From Cordylochernes scorpioides (Eukaryota > Arthropoda > Arachnida > Pseudoscorpiones > Chernetidae), in NCBI GenBank assembly GCA_030710605.1, contig CP092870.1, forward strand, positions 96,500,592 to 96,564,591: a stretch of 64,000 nt of DNA, in the 5' to 3' direction. Shown piece by piece: positions 10,119-22,600 of this stretch. The position numbers were made by a program, and so were the translations under genes. How positions within the stretch are numbered: the first letter of the stretch is position 1; the number at the start of each line of letters is the position of its first letter. The notes below the pieces were generated by a model. That model did not search any database, had not been told where the DNA came from, and worked only from the letters and a program-made list of their open reading frames with translations.

Positions 10119-10999
10119 GGAATTTGAGAGAATTTCTAATTAGTAAAAATGGTAATTTGATATATTCCATCAAACCACGTTTGGATTTGTCCTGTGAATG
10201 AGAGTACTCACAGGGGATACCAAGGGAATATGACTTGTCTGGATTTTTTAACTCCCCTTTGGATATTACTGAACTTAAAATGTGTTTTATTAAAGTATAA
10301 TATTCTCAATAATATTTATAGTAAAAAAATTTTGTTTCACTTTTTACCTTTAGAGAGAGAAAATATGGTTTTTACGGGCTACTACCCAAAGTGCATGATG
10401 TTCGAACCCAAAATATTTTTCCCTTTAGTGAAAAATTCTTTTGAATGGAAAAAAAATATTGGAAACTAATAATATACCATCCAAAATTTTGCATAAAAAT
10501 AAGTGAAAAGTTGGTGCACATAAATATGTATTTTCTAACCTTCATTAATATATCACCACATGCAATAAATAAGTTACAATATTGTTGAGAATATATTCTA
10601 ATTTTGATATAATTTTTTTATTATTTTTAGTTTCACAAGTTCTCGATAGATGGCGAGAGTATCCTGTTGTTTGAAATTCGAGTGTTAGTTATTGGTAAAT
10701 AGATTTAGCTTTAAAACACTACATGACATGAAAATACTAAAATATAAAAATAATATATAATTAATATGTAATTTATTTTAAAATTATGTATAAATAATAT
10801 AAAAAACAAGCAAAATATATAGACTTTTTTTTTTTAATTAGAGAAATTATCAAATATATTTGTGTGTATGTGAAACTTACACCCCACCCCCTCTAAAACA
10901 AATATATATAACCAGTAAAAAGGGAATAACTTTAAAAAATGAACAAATAATAATGCATTTATAAAAATATAAGACCTGCAAAAAAATTATTAAAAAAAA
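10119..10999. other. AT-rich intergenic, nothing recognised
   Basis: A 91-codon frame at 10194-10469 is of low complexity and shows no family motif, so I do not call it. The segment is otherwise A/T-rich. Confidence 0.5.
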
Positions 11000-11000
11000 A

Positions 11001-11073
11001 TGTTTCTGCCAGGGCTCGAACCTGGGACCTTCCGCGTGTTAGGCGGATGTGATAACCACTACACCACAGAAAC
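11001..11073 (-). tRNA. tRNA-Val (AAC)
   Basis: On the minus strand the 73-nt sequence folds as a full cloverleaf. The acceptor GTTTCTG pairs with CAGAAAC over 7 bp and the discriminator is A. The D arm contains GTGTAGTGGTTATCAC. The anticodon stem TCCGC/GCGGA closes the loop CTAACAC, giving anticodon AAC. The T arm is CCAGG-TTCGAAC-CCTGG. There is no intron. A run of nine T follows the 3' end on the minus strand, a good RNA polymerase III terminator. The perfect stems argue for a functional nuclear gene and against a SINE head. Confidence 0.96.
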
Positions 11074-11309
11074 GATGGGGTTATTGGTTCTAAAATGTTT
11101 TATGTATAATATATTGCTTAAATTTCGTTTATACACATATACATATGGTTGTATAATATTATACATTGCATTTAAAATATATTTTAAGATTTAATTTCAA
11201 TTTTGTTTTTTATTTATAAATAACTATAAAAAAAAAAAAAACACGCCTTTGAAAATTGTTAATTAGAAAGAGAGGGAACGATTTTTTTTTTTCTTTATAA
11301 ATAAGACAC

Positions 11310-11425
11310 TTTCTACGGTTCTTACTGTAATGGAAAAATTATAGCTGTCTTATATCAGTGAGATGCATATCATAGTGGTCTGATTGATTATACTGACGAA
11401 ACCGCTTGAAGGGTTCACATTGTTT
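11310..11425. repeat. Family J fragments (scrambled)
   Basis: The phrases CGGTTCTTACTGTAATGG (reverse sense) and GACGAAACCGCTTGAAGGG (forward sense) belong to the family at 19378 and 53840. Here they face each other, which suggests an inverted or rearranged copy. Confidence 0.5.
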
Positions 11426-11431
11426 ATAAAT

Positions 11432-11792
11432 CCGCCTTTGCCGGGCCCAAGCCCGGATGAAAAAGGAGGAGGGGGAGCAGTAACAAGCTCGCTAAAAAAC
11501 CTGGGTCAAGCTGGCCCGGCTGATAGTACCCTGTAAGGGCTCCTAATCCAGGGATACAGGATGAGCAGCGTTTGTACTCCATGTTAGGAGCGGCTGTACA
11601 TGGTGTCTGTTCCTCATGTCAGAGGCGGCTATTTCTTTTGGAGCTAAATCGACCTGCCACTAAGTAGTACTCCCAGTCTTAATGACAAAGGCAGACGCAT
11701 TCTACTTCACCCAGTCATGATGGTTGTCATGTCTCAAGCTCTACAAGCTTGATACCTCAATATGATTGAGTGGAGATAAGAAAGAAGAAGAC
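11432..11792 (-). repeat. Family B copy, reverse orientation
   Basis: Read on the minus strand it follows the family B order from the TTTCTTATCTCCACTCAATC start to the CCGGGCTTGGGCCCGGC end. It is well conserved. Confidence 0.8.
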
Positions 11793-11997
11793 ATTATTTC
11801 GATAAAAATAAACTTTGAGTTGAAATTTCGTATATTATACTCCCTATACCTTTATTTTCAATTGAGTGTGTGTATTTTTATGATAATTAAATGAATTACG
11901 ATTCGAATATGATAGAGAGAGAATTAAGACACAAACACAATGTATTTGCTACTTGCTAGTCCATATTGTCTGACACCATCCTCTTCCCATATTACAG

Positions 11998-13760
11998 GAC
12001 ATCAATGACTTAGAGTATGTCCCTGGATACCATTATGTGATTGGTTCCTTCTCGTCATCTTACAGGACATCAATGACTTAGAGTATGTCCCTGGATACCC
12101 TTATGTGATTGGTTCCTTCTTGTCATCTTACAGGATATCAATGACTTAGAGTATGTCCCTGGATACCATTATGTGACTGGTTCCTTCTCGTCATCTTACA
12201 GGACATCAATGACTTAGAGTATGTCCCTGGATACCATTATGTGATTGGTTCCTTCTTGTCATCTTACAGGATATCAATGACTTAGAGTATGTCCCTGGAT
12301 ACCATTATGTGATTGGTTCCTTCTTGTCATCTTACAGGACATCAATGACTTAGAGTATGTCCCTGGATACCATTATGTGATTGGTTCCTTCTTGTCATCT
12401 TACAGGATATCAATGACTTAGAGTATGTCCCTGGATACCATTATGTGATTGGTTCCTTCTTGTCATCTTACAGGATATCAATGACTTAGAGTATGTCCCT
12501 GGATACCATTATGTGATTGGTTCCTTCTTGTCATCTTACAGGACATCAATGACTTAGAGTATGTCCCTGGATACCATTATGTGATTGGTTCCTTCTCGTC
12601 ATCTTACAGGACATCAATGACTTAGAGTATGTCCCTGGATACCATTATGTGATTGGTTCCTTCTCGTCATCTTACAGGACATCAATGACTTAGAGTATGT
12701 CCCTGGATACCATTATGTGATTGGTTCCTTCTTGTTAATCTTACAGGACATCAATGGCTTAGAGTATGTCCCTGGATACCATTATGTGACTGGTTCCTTC
12801 TTGTCCATCTTACAGGATATCAATGGCTTAGAGTATGTCCCTGGATACCATTATGTGACTGGTCCCTTCTTGTTAATCTTACAGGATATCAATGGCTTAG
12901 AGTATGTCCCTGGATACCATTATGTGACTGGTCCCTTCTTGTTAATCTTACAGGACATCAATGACTTAGAGTATGTCCCTGGATACCATTATGTGACTGG
13001 TTCCTTCTCGTCATCTTACAGGATATCAATGGCTTAGAGTATGTCCCTGGATACCATTATGTGACTGGTTCCTTCTTGTTAATCTTACAGGACATCAATG
13101 ACTTAGAGTATGTCCCTGGATACCATTATGTGATTGGTTCCTTCTTGTCATCTTACAGGACATCAATGACTTAGAGTATGTCCCTGGATACCATTATGTG
13201 ACTGGTTCCTTCTTGTCCATCTTACAGGACATCAATGACTTAGAGTATGTCCCTGGATACCATTATGTGATTGGTTCCTTCTCGTCATCTTACAGGACAT
13301 CAATGACTTAGAGTATGTCCCTGGATACCATTATGTGATTGGTTCCTTCTCGTCATCTTACAGGACATCAATGACTTAGAGTATGTCCCTGGATACCATT
13401 ATGTGATTGGTTCCTTCTCGTCATCTTACAGGATATCAATGACTTAGAGTATGTCCCTGTATACCATTATGTGACTGGTTCCTTCTTGTCCATCTTACAG
13501 GATATCAATGGCTTTGAGTATGTCCCTGGATACCATTATGTGACTGGTTCCTTCTCGTCATCTTAACGGACATCAATGACTTAGAGTATGTCCCTGGATA
13601 CCATTATGTGACTGGTTCCTTCTTGTCATCTTACAGGACATCAATGGCTTAGAGTATGTCCCTGGATACCCTTATGTGACTGGTTCCTTCTCGTCATCTT
13701 AACGGACATCAATGGCTTAGAGTATGTCCCTGGATACCATTATGTGACTGGTTCCTTCTC
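11998..13760 (+). repeat. Minisatellite of about 26 units of 68-69 bp, each with a splice-acceptor-like motif
   Basis: The unit begins GACATCAATGACTTAGAG and ends TTCTTGTCATCTTACAG. Most units are 68 bp; variants with GTTAATC or GTCCATC are 69 bp. The last part of each unit is a pyrimidine-rich tract closed by ACAG, like a 3' splice site. The next bases read DINDLEYVPGYHYV in one frame. The 69 bp units keep that frame and create a 106-codon open stretch at 12717-13037, which I regard as a by-product. Two late units carry TTAACGG in place of TTACAGG and lose the acceptor. Confidence 0.9.
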
Positions 13761-13813
13761 CTTTTTGACCAACTATATGCCGAGAAAAGTGATTCCTCGA
13801 GGCAGTATGACCT
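13707..13813 (+). other. Possible terminal coding exon fused to the minisatellite
   Basis: The last unit stays open beyond the repeat. DINGLEYVPGYHYVTGSF runs into SFLTNYMPRKVIPRGSMT and a TGA at 13811-13813. The first unit at 11998 has a good acceptor context (CTCTTCCCATATTACAG). One reading is that an original terminal exon starting with these codons was expanded from its own acceptor. No upstream exon and no protein family was recognised, so a gene is only a suggestion. Confidence 0.3.
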
Positions 13814-16800
13814 GAAATCCATTCCATCACTTCAATTCTTCATCCTATAGTTTTCTTTCCATCCATTTTATCCTCCACAACTTATTTTATCAATCCATTT
13901 TTCTTTTATATAAATGTACTACCCAATTATTTTGTCTTTTTATGATGATCTTCAACATGCTTCTTTCCTCTATTATAATATTCTCAAAAGACTCTCTTCC
14001 TAATCTATTCCAATATTCTAAAAACGTCTTCATTTTTTCATTATTCTTTTTATTCAACTCAATATTAAGGAAATCTAGTATGAAAATTCGAATTTTAGTT
14101 GTCCTATCCAACTTTTACATTAAGCGCCAGTAACCAAACATGCTAGCTCATTGTAAGAAACATTCCAATAGCTGTATAATGCTGTAAAAGTTGCAAACCT
14201 CTATCAACTTCAATTTTCATTATGGCCTGTTACCACCTCTGACATTTAAAAATATCTAAACAAACAAAGGTTAATTTATAAATAATTTCTATATATCAAA
14301 AGAGATTTTTTTCTTAGCAGCAATAGATTTGGCTAAAAACATTGATGCACAATAAAAATGTAGCTTTTTTTAATTGCCAATTTGCAAACTATTCATTAAA
14401 ATTTCACGCTTTAAAAAGGATAAACTTAATTTATAGACTTTTTACTTTAACTTTTGTCTTTTGGAAGCGCCTTTTGCTGTAATATTTAAATTATATAAAT
14501 ATTTAATTTTTCAATCTTAGGGCTGACACACGAAAACGGAACAAAAAGTCATTTGGTTGAAAATCCTAAGAAAATTCTTTTGCCCATCTTCTTAAGAGCG
14601 TGTATAAATATTGCATTTTTTTTTCTTTAAAGAATAAACATTATTTTTAAAATTTTTACGAAAAAAATATAGGTCTTCACAACGCGTCTATATATAAATT
14701 TAATTTAATTTAATTTTAACAATCTCTTCAATTTAAATTTAGAGAGTTCTTTCTGTGTATTATATTTAAAAAAAAATAATATGCTAATCCGAGTATCAGT
14801 TATTTAAAATTGTATTTTATTTTATAAATATATATAGCAATGCTGTCTTTATTATTTCTCCCTGCTATAATAAAAAGAAAGAAAAAAAAAGAAGAAAAAC
14901 TACATTTATAAAACAATTATAAATATATCAAAGGCACGTCATTTAGATAATTAAGTCAATTTAGCTTAATTTATAAAAACGATATTTGGAGAAATAAATG
15001 CCATTATATGTTCTCTCAATTTAAAATTGTTACGCCCGCTTAATTTAAGTCATAAATCATTATTACGCCCAATTTCTGGGTCATGTGATCCAAGACAAAT
15101 TACCATATAACAAGCGATTCTGCTTTTAAAATTGCACATTAAATTTTGAGCTACAATTTATTAAAGTAGAACGAATTAAAAAAAAAACAAAAAAAAAAAA
15201 AACGAGAATATAATAGCAAACTGCGATTTTAAGAAAGAAAGTGTGTTGAGTAAATTAAAATATTTTTATTTTTGTATGTTTTACACATATAAAACACGAT
15301 TTTCTTGTTAAAAAAGTTAGCAATAAGCTATATAAAATAGAAAAATAGGAGAAACTTTTAATCTAAATAAAAATTGGGATTATATTACATTTTATTAAAT
15401 AATAAAAAGGCATATATATTTGATTTAATAAAAAGATTTATTTTTGCCAATATTTTCAAAGCAATTATATTTTATATATAGTGTTTAGAGGTATAAATAC
15501 AACTCCACTCTCTTAAAACATGCGTAATTATGTTGAATATATTTAATTAAAAAGGTATATATTGGATAAAAAAATAATATGTTAAGAATATATATTTAAA
15601 TATTTTACTAGTTTTTGAAATGTCAAAAGTCACTATAAACTATATACAAATGTGACGAAGTAAATTCTCAAACATTTGATGACATCGAATTTTTATAAAC
15701 GTGAATTTTGTGTCTGCTCTTGTGTGTATAAATATTATTTATAATAATATATATGAACACAATTATTTGGCACATAAAACGTCCACACTATAAAAATATT
15801 TTTTAAATTAACCATTTAATCCGACCAGAATAAATTCAAAGACGCAGATAAAAAGAAGCGGGTAAGGCATTCCTATAATTTACCAAAGAAAATTACTAGG
15901 AACAAAGCAATTAAGAAGGCAAGAAAATGAACGAATGTGCAGTCTTCCATGGCTAAAAGTGTGAAAAAAACAAAGGAGATTTAACTGGATTTGGACACTA
16001 AAAAGTTTTTTTTCAGTTATTTCTTTCTTTGTTTTTTATTTGCCATTTGATACGTTTAATTATATTAGCTTTTTTTTAATTAAAAAAAAAAACTTAATTT
16101 AAACTTCTATATTTAACATTTTGATGTATTAAATATTATCTATTTACTATCCAAATACAGAAAAAATTATAAATAAATGTGTGTGCATAAAGAAATATAA
16201 ATATGAAAGCGATGTAAGTTAAATATTTTTACGAAAATATTATCCATTGAGATGTATTCATATTTCATGGAAGAAATTAAAACTATTTATATCTTAGAAA
16301 ATCAATTTATCATTTTGGTTGGCCGAATAAAAATTGTCGATACATATTTATTTAAAAAATGATTCTATTCACTTTTAAAATTTCATTTTCGTCAATAGTT
16401 AATACAACTATTGACATTTTATCTTTTTTATATTGAGGCTTGTGAGAATCTAATTTTATTATTTGAATTTATTATATCTACATACAAATAGATTAATTTT
16501 GATTTTTAATAAAATAATGTAGAATTGACATGCATGAGATTTTTTTTCAATCTAATGAATATTTTAAAAATCTATTTTTTTTTTAATTTTCGAGGACAAA
16601 TAATACTAAAGAAAAATATTTCGTAAAAATCTTTCTTAAATTCTGTGTTTCTTTAAATATATAAAATGAATCCACAAATTATTACCACAAAATTCTATAT
16701 TTAAATATATACTCTGATAATATAAAAAAAAAATAAAATGCTGAGATTTTATAAAAATATTTCTAATATATTATATGGAATATAAAATAAGTCCATTTAT

Positions 16801-16871
16801 CTATGAATAATAAAGTTATTGCGCGGAAGTATACTCGTATACACACACTTGGGTGTATATAAATTTATATT
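13814..16871. other. 3 kb AT-rich intergenic, no feature recognised
   Basis: Only short spurious frames occur, such as the pair on opposite strands around 13890-14133. None of the repeat families seen elsewhere was recognised here, which is unusual for this window. Confidence 0.5.
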
Positions 16872-17056
16872 ATGAAAAAGGCATCTTCTTATCGTGCAAC
16901 TGAAAGTTGCTGATGGCTTGCGCCATCTATCCGAATAAATATCAACTATTCTCGTTGATTTTTAATTATTCCAGAATTGGCCAAATACCCATTCTTGATT
17001 AATCAAGAAAAACTAACCACGGACGCGATAAGGAGATGCCTTTTTCATAATTTATG
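16872..17056. mobile_element. Fold-back MITE family D
   Basis: The ends ATGAAAAAGGCATC and GATGCCTTTTTCAT are inverse, and the inner segments CTTATCGTGCAACTG and ACGCGATAAGGAG continue the pairing partly. The centre has GCTGATGGCTTGCGCCATC. Further copies lie at 29625, 31612, 44884, 49225 and 50330. Confidence 0.75.
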
Positions 17057-19377
17057 CACCTTATCCCAGTACAATATCACACTTGTACTAATTTTCATAA
17101 ATTTATATGTACCTAGAGAGAGAGAGACACCTCTCCCTTTTGAACTACATTAAAATAATGTATTTTGTTTATTACTCCAGTACAAAACGTACTGACGTAT
17201 GATAAATAATCCACCACAACATCAGTTTTGTAAAATTCAGAAAAAAGCCATCCTTTATATACCAAGTCTTGTTAAATGCCTCAGACTGGTAGGGAGGTGA
17301 CCAGGACAGTATGTCTTGTACTCCTGTTACCCTAAACATGAAGGCTGCTGTCCTACAAAGCCCAAATAAATGTTAACAGTTGTATTTCTACCTTTGTGTG
17401 ATGTTCCCATCAACAGGAAACCAAATTACTCTCCGTATGTGAATTTCACTCTTCAAACTAATTTTATAGACAATTGACAATTAAAATAATTTTATTGACA
17501 TCTTGTCAATACATGCAAAGTGCACAGTCTGCACTATTTAAAAAAAGATAATATGCCTTATATACACTATGTACAATGAATATGGCGCCTCTGCCAGTGC
17601 TGCAGATTTTGGAGGAGAATCGCCAGTGGGTCTCCAGCGACATCACGTATTTCGTGATCTACAAAGAATACGTAGATCGCGTACTTCGCCGCTGAGGAGA
17701 TGGTGATGGCGTGGTCCTCGAGACCAAACTGGAACTAAAACTGGAACTGGAACCAACTGGAAATACTAATTTTATAGAGAATAGTAGATTTATAGACAAG
17801 GTCTAAGGAGCACCACTACCATAAAAAGAGCTGTGTATGGAAAAAAAACATTTAACCAAACAAAGAAAATTATTCCAGACAAGATGTCGATGTACACGAT
17901 ATTTTCCCATCACTAACCTATGAAAGTGAAACTCGGAACATAAAACACCGTCAAAAGAAGAAAAACAAAGTCTATTAACATCATAAAGGTCAATTGAGAG
18001 ACAAATATGCGGATTACAGAGTCAACTTGAACATAGAAGACATTCTGAGAGATAAGAAATATATTCAGGTTTCAGAGTTGTAACATCATAGATATGCTAA
18101 GAAGCACTCTTCTTTTATTTCCGATGTTTCATTAACTCCCTGTCACTCTCAGGGGAATAATTAGTTCTGAATGACGTTCATAAATATAGGATAGTGTGAA
18201 GAGATGCACATAGCCAGAATGAGGGATAACCGTTAGACTATCAGAGACTGGTGACATGTGGTGAGAAGACCGGGGATGGGAGATGGGAACGATCCAAGAC
18301 TGGTTGTTGGATGACAGCGAGGACATTGTGACTGAAGAAATGGAGAACCCACTCTGAAATGAAAACTCCATCATGGTAAAGACGATAAAATATGTGTCCC
18401 AATATTATATTTTATATATTAAGTAGATAGAAACATCAACCATCAAAATTTATTATCGGTTGTTCGGCAACCCACTGTCGAATAATACAAGGTAGTCCGC
18501 TACTCTCTCTTTTAACTGTTTCATCGATTATTTCAAATGTCTATACTCTCCTTGAACTATATTCCTCTTAAAGCAAATGTGAATCTCCCCGAATACAAGA
18601 GCTGGCCTGAAATCACCGAGAAAATACATTTTTAAATGTATTCATTTGCTATAAAAACCTTTTTTTTTAGATTGGTCACGTGGAGCAGTGATTACTAATC
18701 TTTTATAACCAGCGGTTCCCCCTGATCAGAGAGAGAGTAATATATATATGCCTATATCTTTATTTATCCATCTGATCCTTCTCAGTACAATTTTTCACTC
18801 GATTACTATCATATATACATATGATTAAGTGGGGTCAGTGATTTTATTTCAGGTATCGAATAAATAATTTATTCGTGACAGGCTTTTTATCCCGTCGACC
18901 TAAACATGCGATAGAGTTGTGTTGAGATGTTGAGACGTTGCGGGTTGGAATCACCGAGTACACATCCAGAAGCAGGAATTTCAGAGAGAAAAAAAACACA
19001 AAATGGTTGAAAGAGGAGAGAGGAAAATCCAGTCATATTGGCAATGCTGACTTTCGCATACGCTTACGTCTGCTGCTTTCCAGGATGAGGCTTCAAATGC
19101 CGGATCTATACAGTAGCTGAAAGCAAGAAATATAAAATTCTTTGCTTTAAATTCTTTCAATCATTTTGTATAGATGGCGTTATAATTAATATAAGCCCCC
19201 TTGTCCTTATTGTTTGCAGAAGAGCATTGCTCGATGCAAATATTTTCATATGTAATTCTACTGTTCCTATAAGCTTATGTCCATAGTTTGCTTGAATACC
19301 ATTTCTGAGATTCCACTCTTCAGTGTAGCATATATAAGCATAGTCGTACAATACAGTATTAGAGCTCTAAGAAGCGG
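17057..19377. other. Mixed intergenic region with a short GC-richer island
   Basis: No confident gene was found. At 17582-17698 a 38-codon frame (MAPLPVLQILEEN...) is followed by TGA and sits in the only GC-balanced patch nearby (17580-17770). A minus-strand frame at 18132-18374 is also in balanced DNA but has no known motif. Either could be a relic exon. Confidence 0.35.
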
Positions 19378-19480
19378 TCTGGGGGATTAAATTGGCGAAA
19401 CCGCTGGGAGGATTCACCACTGATGAGCCAAGCCCTCACTATATTTTTTCATCGCAGTAAGTATAGTAGAAGTTTGTTTT
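19378..19480 (+). repeat. Repeat family J copy with permuted hammerhead-like motifs
   Basis: The sequence TTGGCGAAACCGC is followed 18 nt later by CACTGATGAGCCAAG. TTGGC and GCCAA can pair. Other copies are at 22690, 22980 (reverse) and 53840 (reverse). Confidence 0.65.
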
Positions 19481-19519
19481 ATGTGTAAAATAAATCATTG
19501 TGCTTTAATGATTTCATTT

Positions 19520-20820
19520 CTTAAGTATAAATTGAATCACTTTTTATTTCACCTCACGATTTCGGGTTTTTATTTATTTGCTCAAGGCAACCTATGATAG
19601 CTTATTGATAATGCAATGTAAATGTTACTCTTATGATTTGATTTTTTTTTGTAAATGTGAATTAAATAGATGTGCAGAAGATAATATTTTCAAAATTCCC
19701 GCCAAAAATATAAATGCAAAATTATAAATACAAAATATAAATTCCAAAAAAAAAAATCTCGCTTTCATTCTAATTGTTATTATTCTATGAAACAATATTG
19801 CCACGTGGAAAATTAGGAAAGACAAACTTCAGGATGAAAAAGCAATTTATTAAAGGCAAGAACAAACTGTGAATGATAAACAAAAAAAGATAAACAATGA
19901 GGGAAGTTTGTGACAATATATACATGTGTGTTGTGTGTCCGCGAGTGTAGATAGAGAAATAAATTATTTAAAATATTTGCTTTATATATAAACAAAATAA
20001 TCTAAAAAGAAAAAGTTATTTTTTTAACAGACAATTATTCCAACGAATTATATAAAAAAAAATTCAATAAAATGAAAATTAATACATTTTTTTATTTGAG
20101 AGAAACAATAAGAAAGAAATAATATTTTAAACATTTTGACAAAAATAAAAATTGATAATTTCACTCTTTTTTTTATGTGTGAGACAATAGTTAAAATCGC
20201 CTTAGCTTTATAAAAGTGTTAAAACAGTGGAAAAATGACTTTGTGCCTATAATCTACAACAAAAAATATTCTTTTTTTTTCTTAAGTTTAAAAATTACTT
20301 ATCAAAGTAAGTTTGGGACAAGCTCCTATCTAGAATTGGAAGCTCTTTGATAGCTCGCATCATCGGCTGCCTTTTTTTTTCCCCTCAATTTAAAGAGTTC
20401 TATTAGAAAATACTTGTGTCGTCCAAAAGGAATTTCGCTTTCTCCAGAGGCCTTTGCAATTTTTTTTTTGCTTTACTTTCCTTTCTTTTCTTTTCTTTTT
20501 TTTTTTCGACGAGTTCTATACCGGATTTATTCAAGTGTTGACAATTTTTTTTTTGTTGCTTTGTTTTTTTTTTTGTATAAGGAAAAACCAGCGATGTATT
20601 CTTTTTGGTCGCTTTTATATACAATTTTGGTATATATAATGAAAATGTTTTTATAAAAATGATTATTAATTAAAAATTGATGTGGGTAATTTTTTTTTTA
20701 CGCAGAGTTTAGTAAATTAGAAAATATTAAATTTGAGTTTTAATAACGCCGACAAAAAGTGTAAAAAAAAAGATGGTTATGTAAATAAAATATAGTGTTG
20801 ATTATTATAATCTATTATAA
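19520..20820. other. AT-rich intergenic
   Basis: Includes a stretch (19790-19900) sharing phrases such as CAGGATGA with 51360 and 32670. Frames at 20403-20656 are products of long T runs. Confidence 0.4.
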
Positions 20821-20825
20821 TTATA

Positions 20826-21090
20826 TTGCTGCGGCGTTTTATGGTTTCCACAAGTCCATATCTCAGAAGAAGGCCAAGTGACACTCACTCCTCACTTTCT
20901 TACTGCTACTCTTTTTGTGTTGTTTTTCTTGCTTCCCTCTTTCTCTTTCTTTTTTTTTTCTTTTTTTTTCTTCTTCTGTATATATCGTTATTTCCTTTGT
21001 CTCGCTGCTTTGTTCTTATGCATACCTCTGGTGAATCCTGTATAGGGTCAGTGACCCTGAATAAAGGCTTTTTGTTGTTGTTGTTGTATA
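20826..21090 (+). repeat. Retroposon-like 3' end with (GTT)n tail
   Basis: A pyrimidine-rich stretch is followed by CCTGAATAAAGGC and a TTTTTGTTGTTGTTG tail. Similar ends occur near 32730, 41290 and, reversed, 45550. The tail and AATAAA signal suggest target-primed insertion. Confidence 0.55.
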
Positions 21091-21139
21091 ATCTATTATA
21101 ATGATCATTTTGAACAAAATTGATTTTATATAATAAACA

Positions 21140-21445
21140 TTAGCAATAATAAACAAAATGGCCTCTCCGAGGATCAAGTTTCCTACTTTATTTACATATT
21201 CTTTCAAGCTTTCGGTTATTATAAACTTTTCTCCAGCAGTATATATGACAAAATAAATCTTTAACTATTATTAATCTCTTTAACTATTAATAAACATTAG
21301 ACCCAATTTTTAAAAAGACACGTCATAATAGTGTAAAAACGCAAATGTGATATCGTGATACTCCTGTAGAAAGACTGACAAGTCCGAAAGCTTGAAAATA
21401 AAAATTTGAACAAGAAACTTAACCCTGGAAGCTTTATTTACTTTA
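21140..21445. repeat. Facing Penelope-type class 3 ends
   Basis: Reverse CCGAAAGCTTGAAAG near 21205-21220 faces forward CTGTAGAAAGACTGACAAG with CCGAAAGCTTGAAAA at 21363-21400. Flanks share AAGAAACTTAACCC-like and CGGAGAGGCC-like phrases. The forward core can fold with stem GACU/AGUC, but it is CUGUAGA, not CUGANGA. Confidence 0.55.
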
Positions 21446-21790
21446 TAATAAATGTGAAATTAATAATCTATTATTATTGTGTGTTTTGAATATTATTCTA
21501 TATGTGGGTGGGATGACAAATTCTCTTCAAAAGAGAGTATATGCATATTTTCTCTTTCTCAAAATTAAATTTTTAAATTTATTTATTTTTTAATTGTTCT
21601 ACAAGCATTATTTGTCAAATATTCGGAGAGAGCCAGACTTACAACTGTAGTAATGATTACCTCTAGGCTGTTAAAAAAATTATTTACTAATACTGTACAG
21701 GCTGCCATACTAATCATGATGGTTAGGATTTATGAATGATTTTTACTGTGTAAGCATATTTTCGGAAAAGTAAAATCCTCTGCAATACAT

Positions 21791-22178
21791 TCTATATACA
21801 GTTACGAGCGTCATTCTTCGTCGCCTCTGTCACGGTTTGCTTTTTTTTTTTTTGGAATGGCGCCCTCCTATTGGTCGGCTACGATCACGCCACCTTTGCC
21901 CCCCCCCCCCCATTTTTGTAACTATTGTGTTGGAGCGGGTCGCTCCTTAAATAAATGCATATATTAGTTAATAACCAAATGGAATCCTCTCTTTCTTTTT
22001 CCCAGTAAGAGACGCCTACGGAAGCCAACAGTACATAGACAGATAAAGCACATAGACTATAGTTATTAACTAACATATGCATTTATTTAAGGCGCCAAAT
22101 TATAATCGTAACAAATAGTATTTGAATCAAAACATTCAATCGGGTAAAACACGGGCGTTGCCCGGGTCATTCGGCTAG
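21791..22178 (+). mobile_element. Non-autonomous Helitron, copy 1
   Basis: It starts TCTATATACAGTTACGAG and ends with the hairpin CGGGCGTTGCCCG, ten bases, then CTAG followed by T. This is the Helitron 3' signature (a hairpin followed by CTRR, next base T). A near-identical copy lies at 23219-23648. No Rep-helicase frame is present, and the interior is mostly non-coding with a C run. Confidence 0.8.
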
Positions 22179-22195
22179 TATAAATAATAAACAAA

Positions 22196-22376
22196 ACGTC
22201 TTCCTAGGGTGAGTTTCTTGTTTTATTGTATATTCTTCTCAAGCTTTCGAGTATCTCTCAAACCCTTCTACAGAAGTATAGGATTCCTGTATACTCCTAT
22301 AGGAAGGTTTGTGACCTGAAAACTTGAGAAGAATATAAAACAAAACAAGAAACTCACCCTCGAAAGACGTTTTTTT
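22196..22376. repeat. Palindromic Penelope-type class 3 element
   Basis: Arms run from CGTCTTCCTAGGGTGAGTTT to the inverse AACTCACCCTCGAAAGACG. The left arm (minus strand) carries CUGUAGAAGGG...CUCGAAAGCUUGAG; the right arm copy is decayed. Helix I can form as UUC/GAG. Confidence 0.65.
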
Positions 22377-22459
22377 TTTTTTAATTATTCTGTAAGTATA
22401 TATATATGTCTGCGTGTGAAAAAAATAAGAAAAATATAAAAAATGTCAGGTATTGGTAT

Positions 22460-22600
22460 AAAAAGGCATATGTCCTTACCGCTCCTATGAACATTTTAGA
22501 TACCAGAGCGCTATCTAGTTGATATTTGTTCAACTAGATGGCGCTCGGCTATCTAAACTGCTTATGTAATTAATCAGTAGAGATATGCCCTTTTATTTTT
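22460..22600. mobile_element. Fold-back MITE family E (diverged)
   Basis: Ends AAAAAGGCATATGTCCTTAC and GATATGCCCTTTT pair partly. The inner palindrome GAGCGCTATCTAGTTG faces CAACTAGATGGCGCTC. It is related to 27440, 39161 and 45890. Confidence 0.6.

Noticed and set aside
12717-13037. 106-codon frame with four 23-residue repeats
   Set aside because: It is the minisatellite read through consecutive 69 bp units. Neighbouring 68 bp units break the frame, and there is no independent sign of a gene.
11998-13760. CRISPR-like regular repeats
   Set aside because: Units are contiguous without unique spacers, the DNA is eukaryotic and there are no cas genes.
16872-17056. Hammerhead in family D MITEs (CTGATGG near the centre)
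   Set aside because: No GAAA partner or proper stem II could be placed; the similarity is limited to five bases.
18132-18374. 80-codon minus-strand frame
   Set aside because: Composition is balanced but no motif, splice signals or homologous family could be recognised.
20403-20656. Opposite-strand frames encoding Phe or Lys runs
   Set aside because: They come from long poly-T/poly-A tracts and have no motif.
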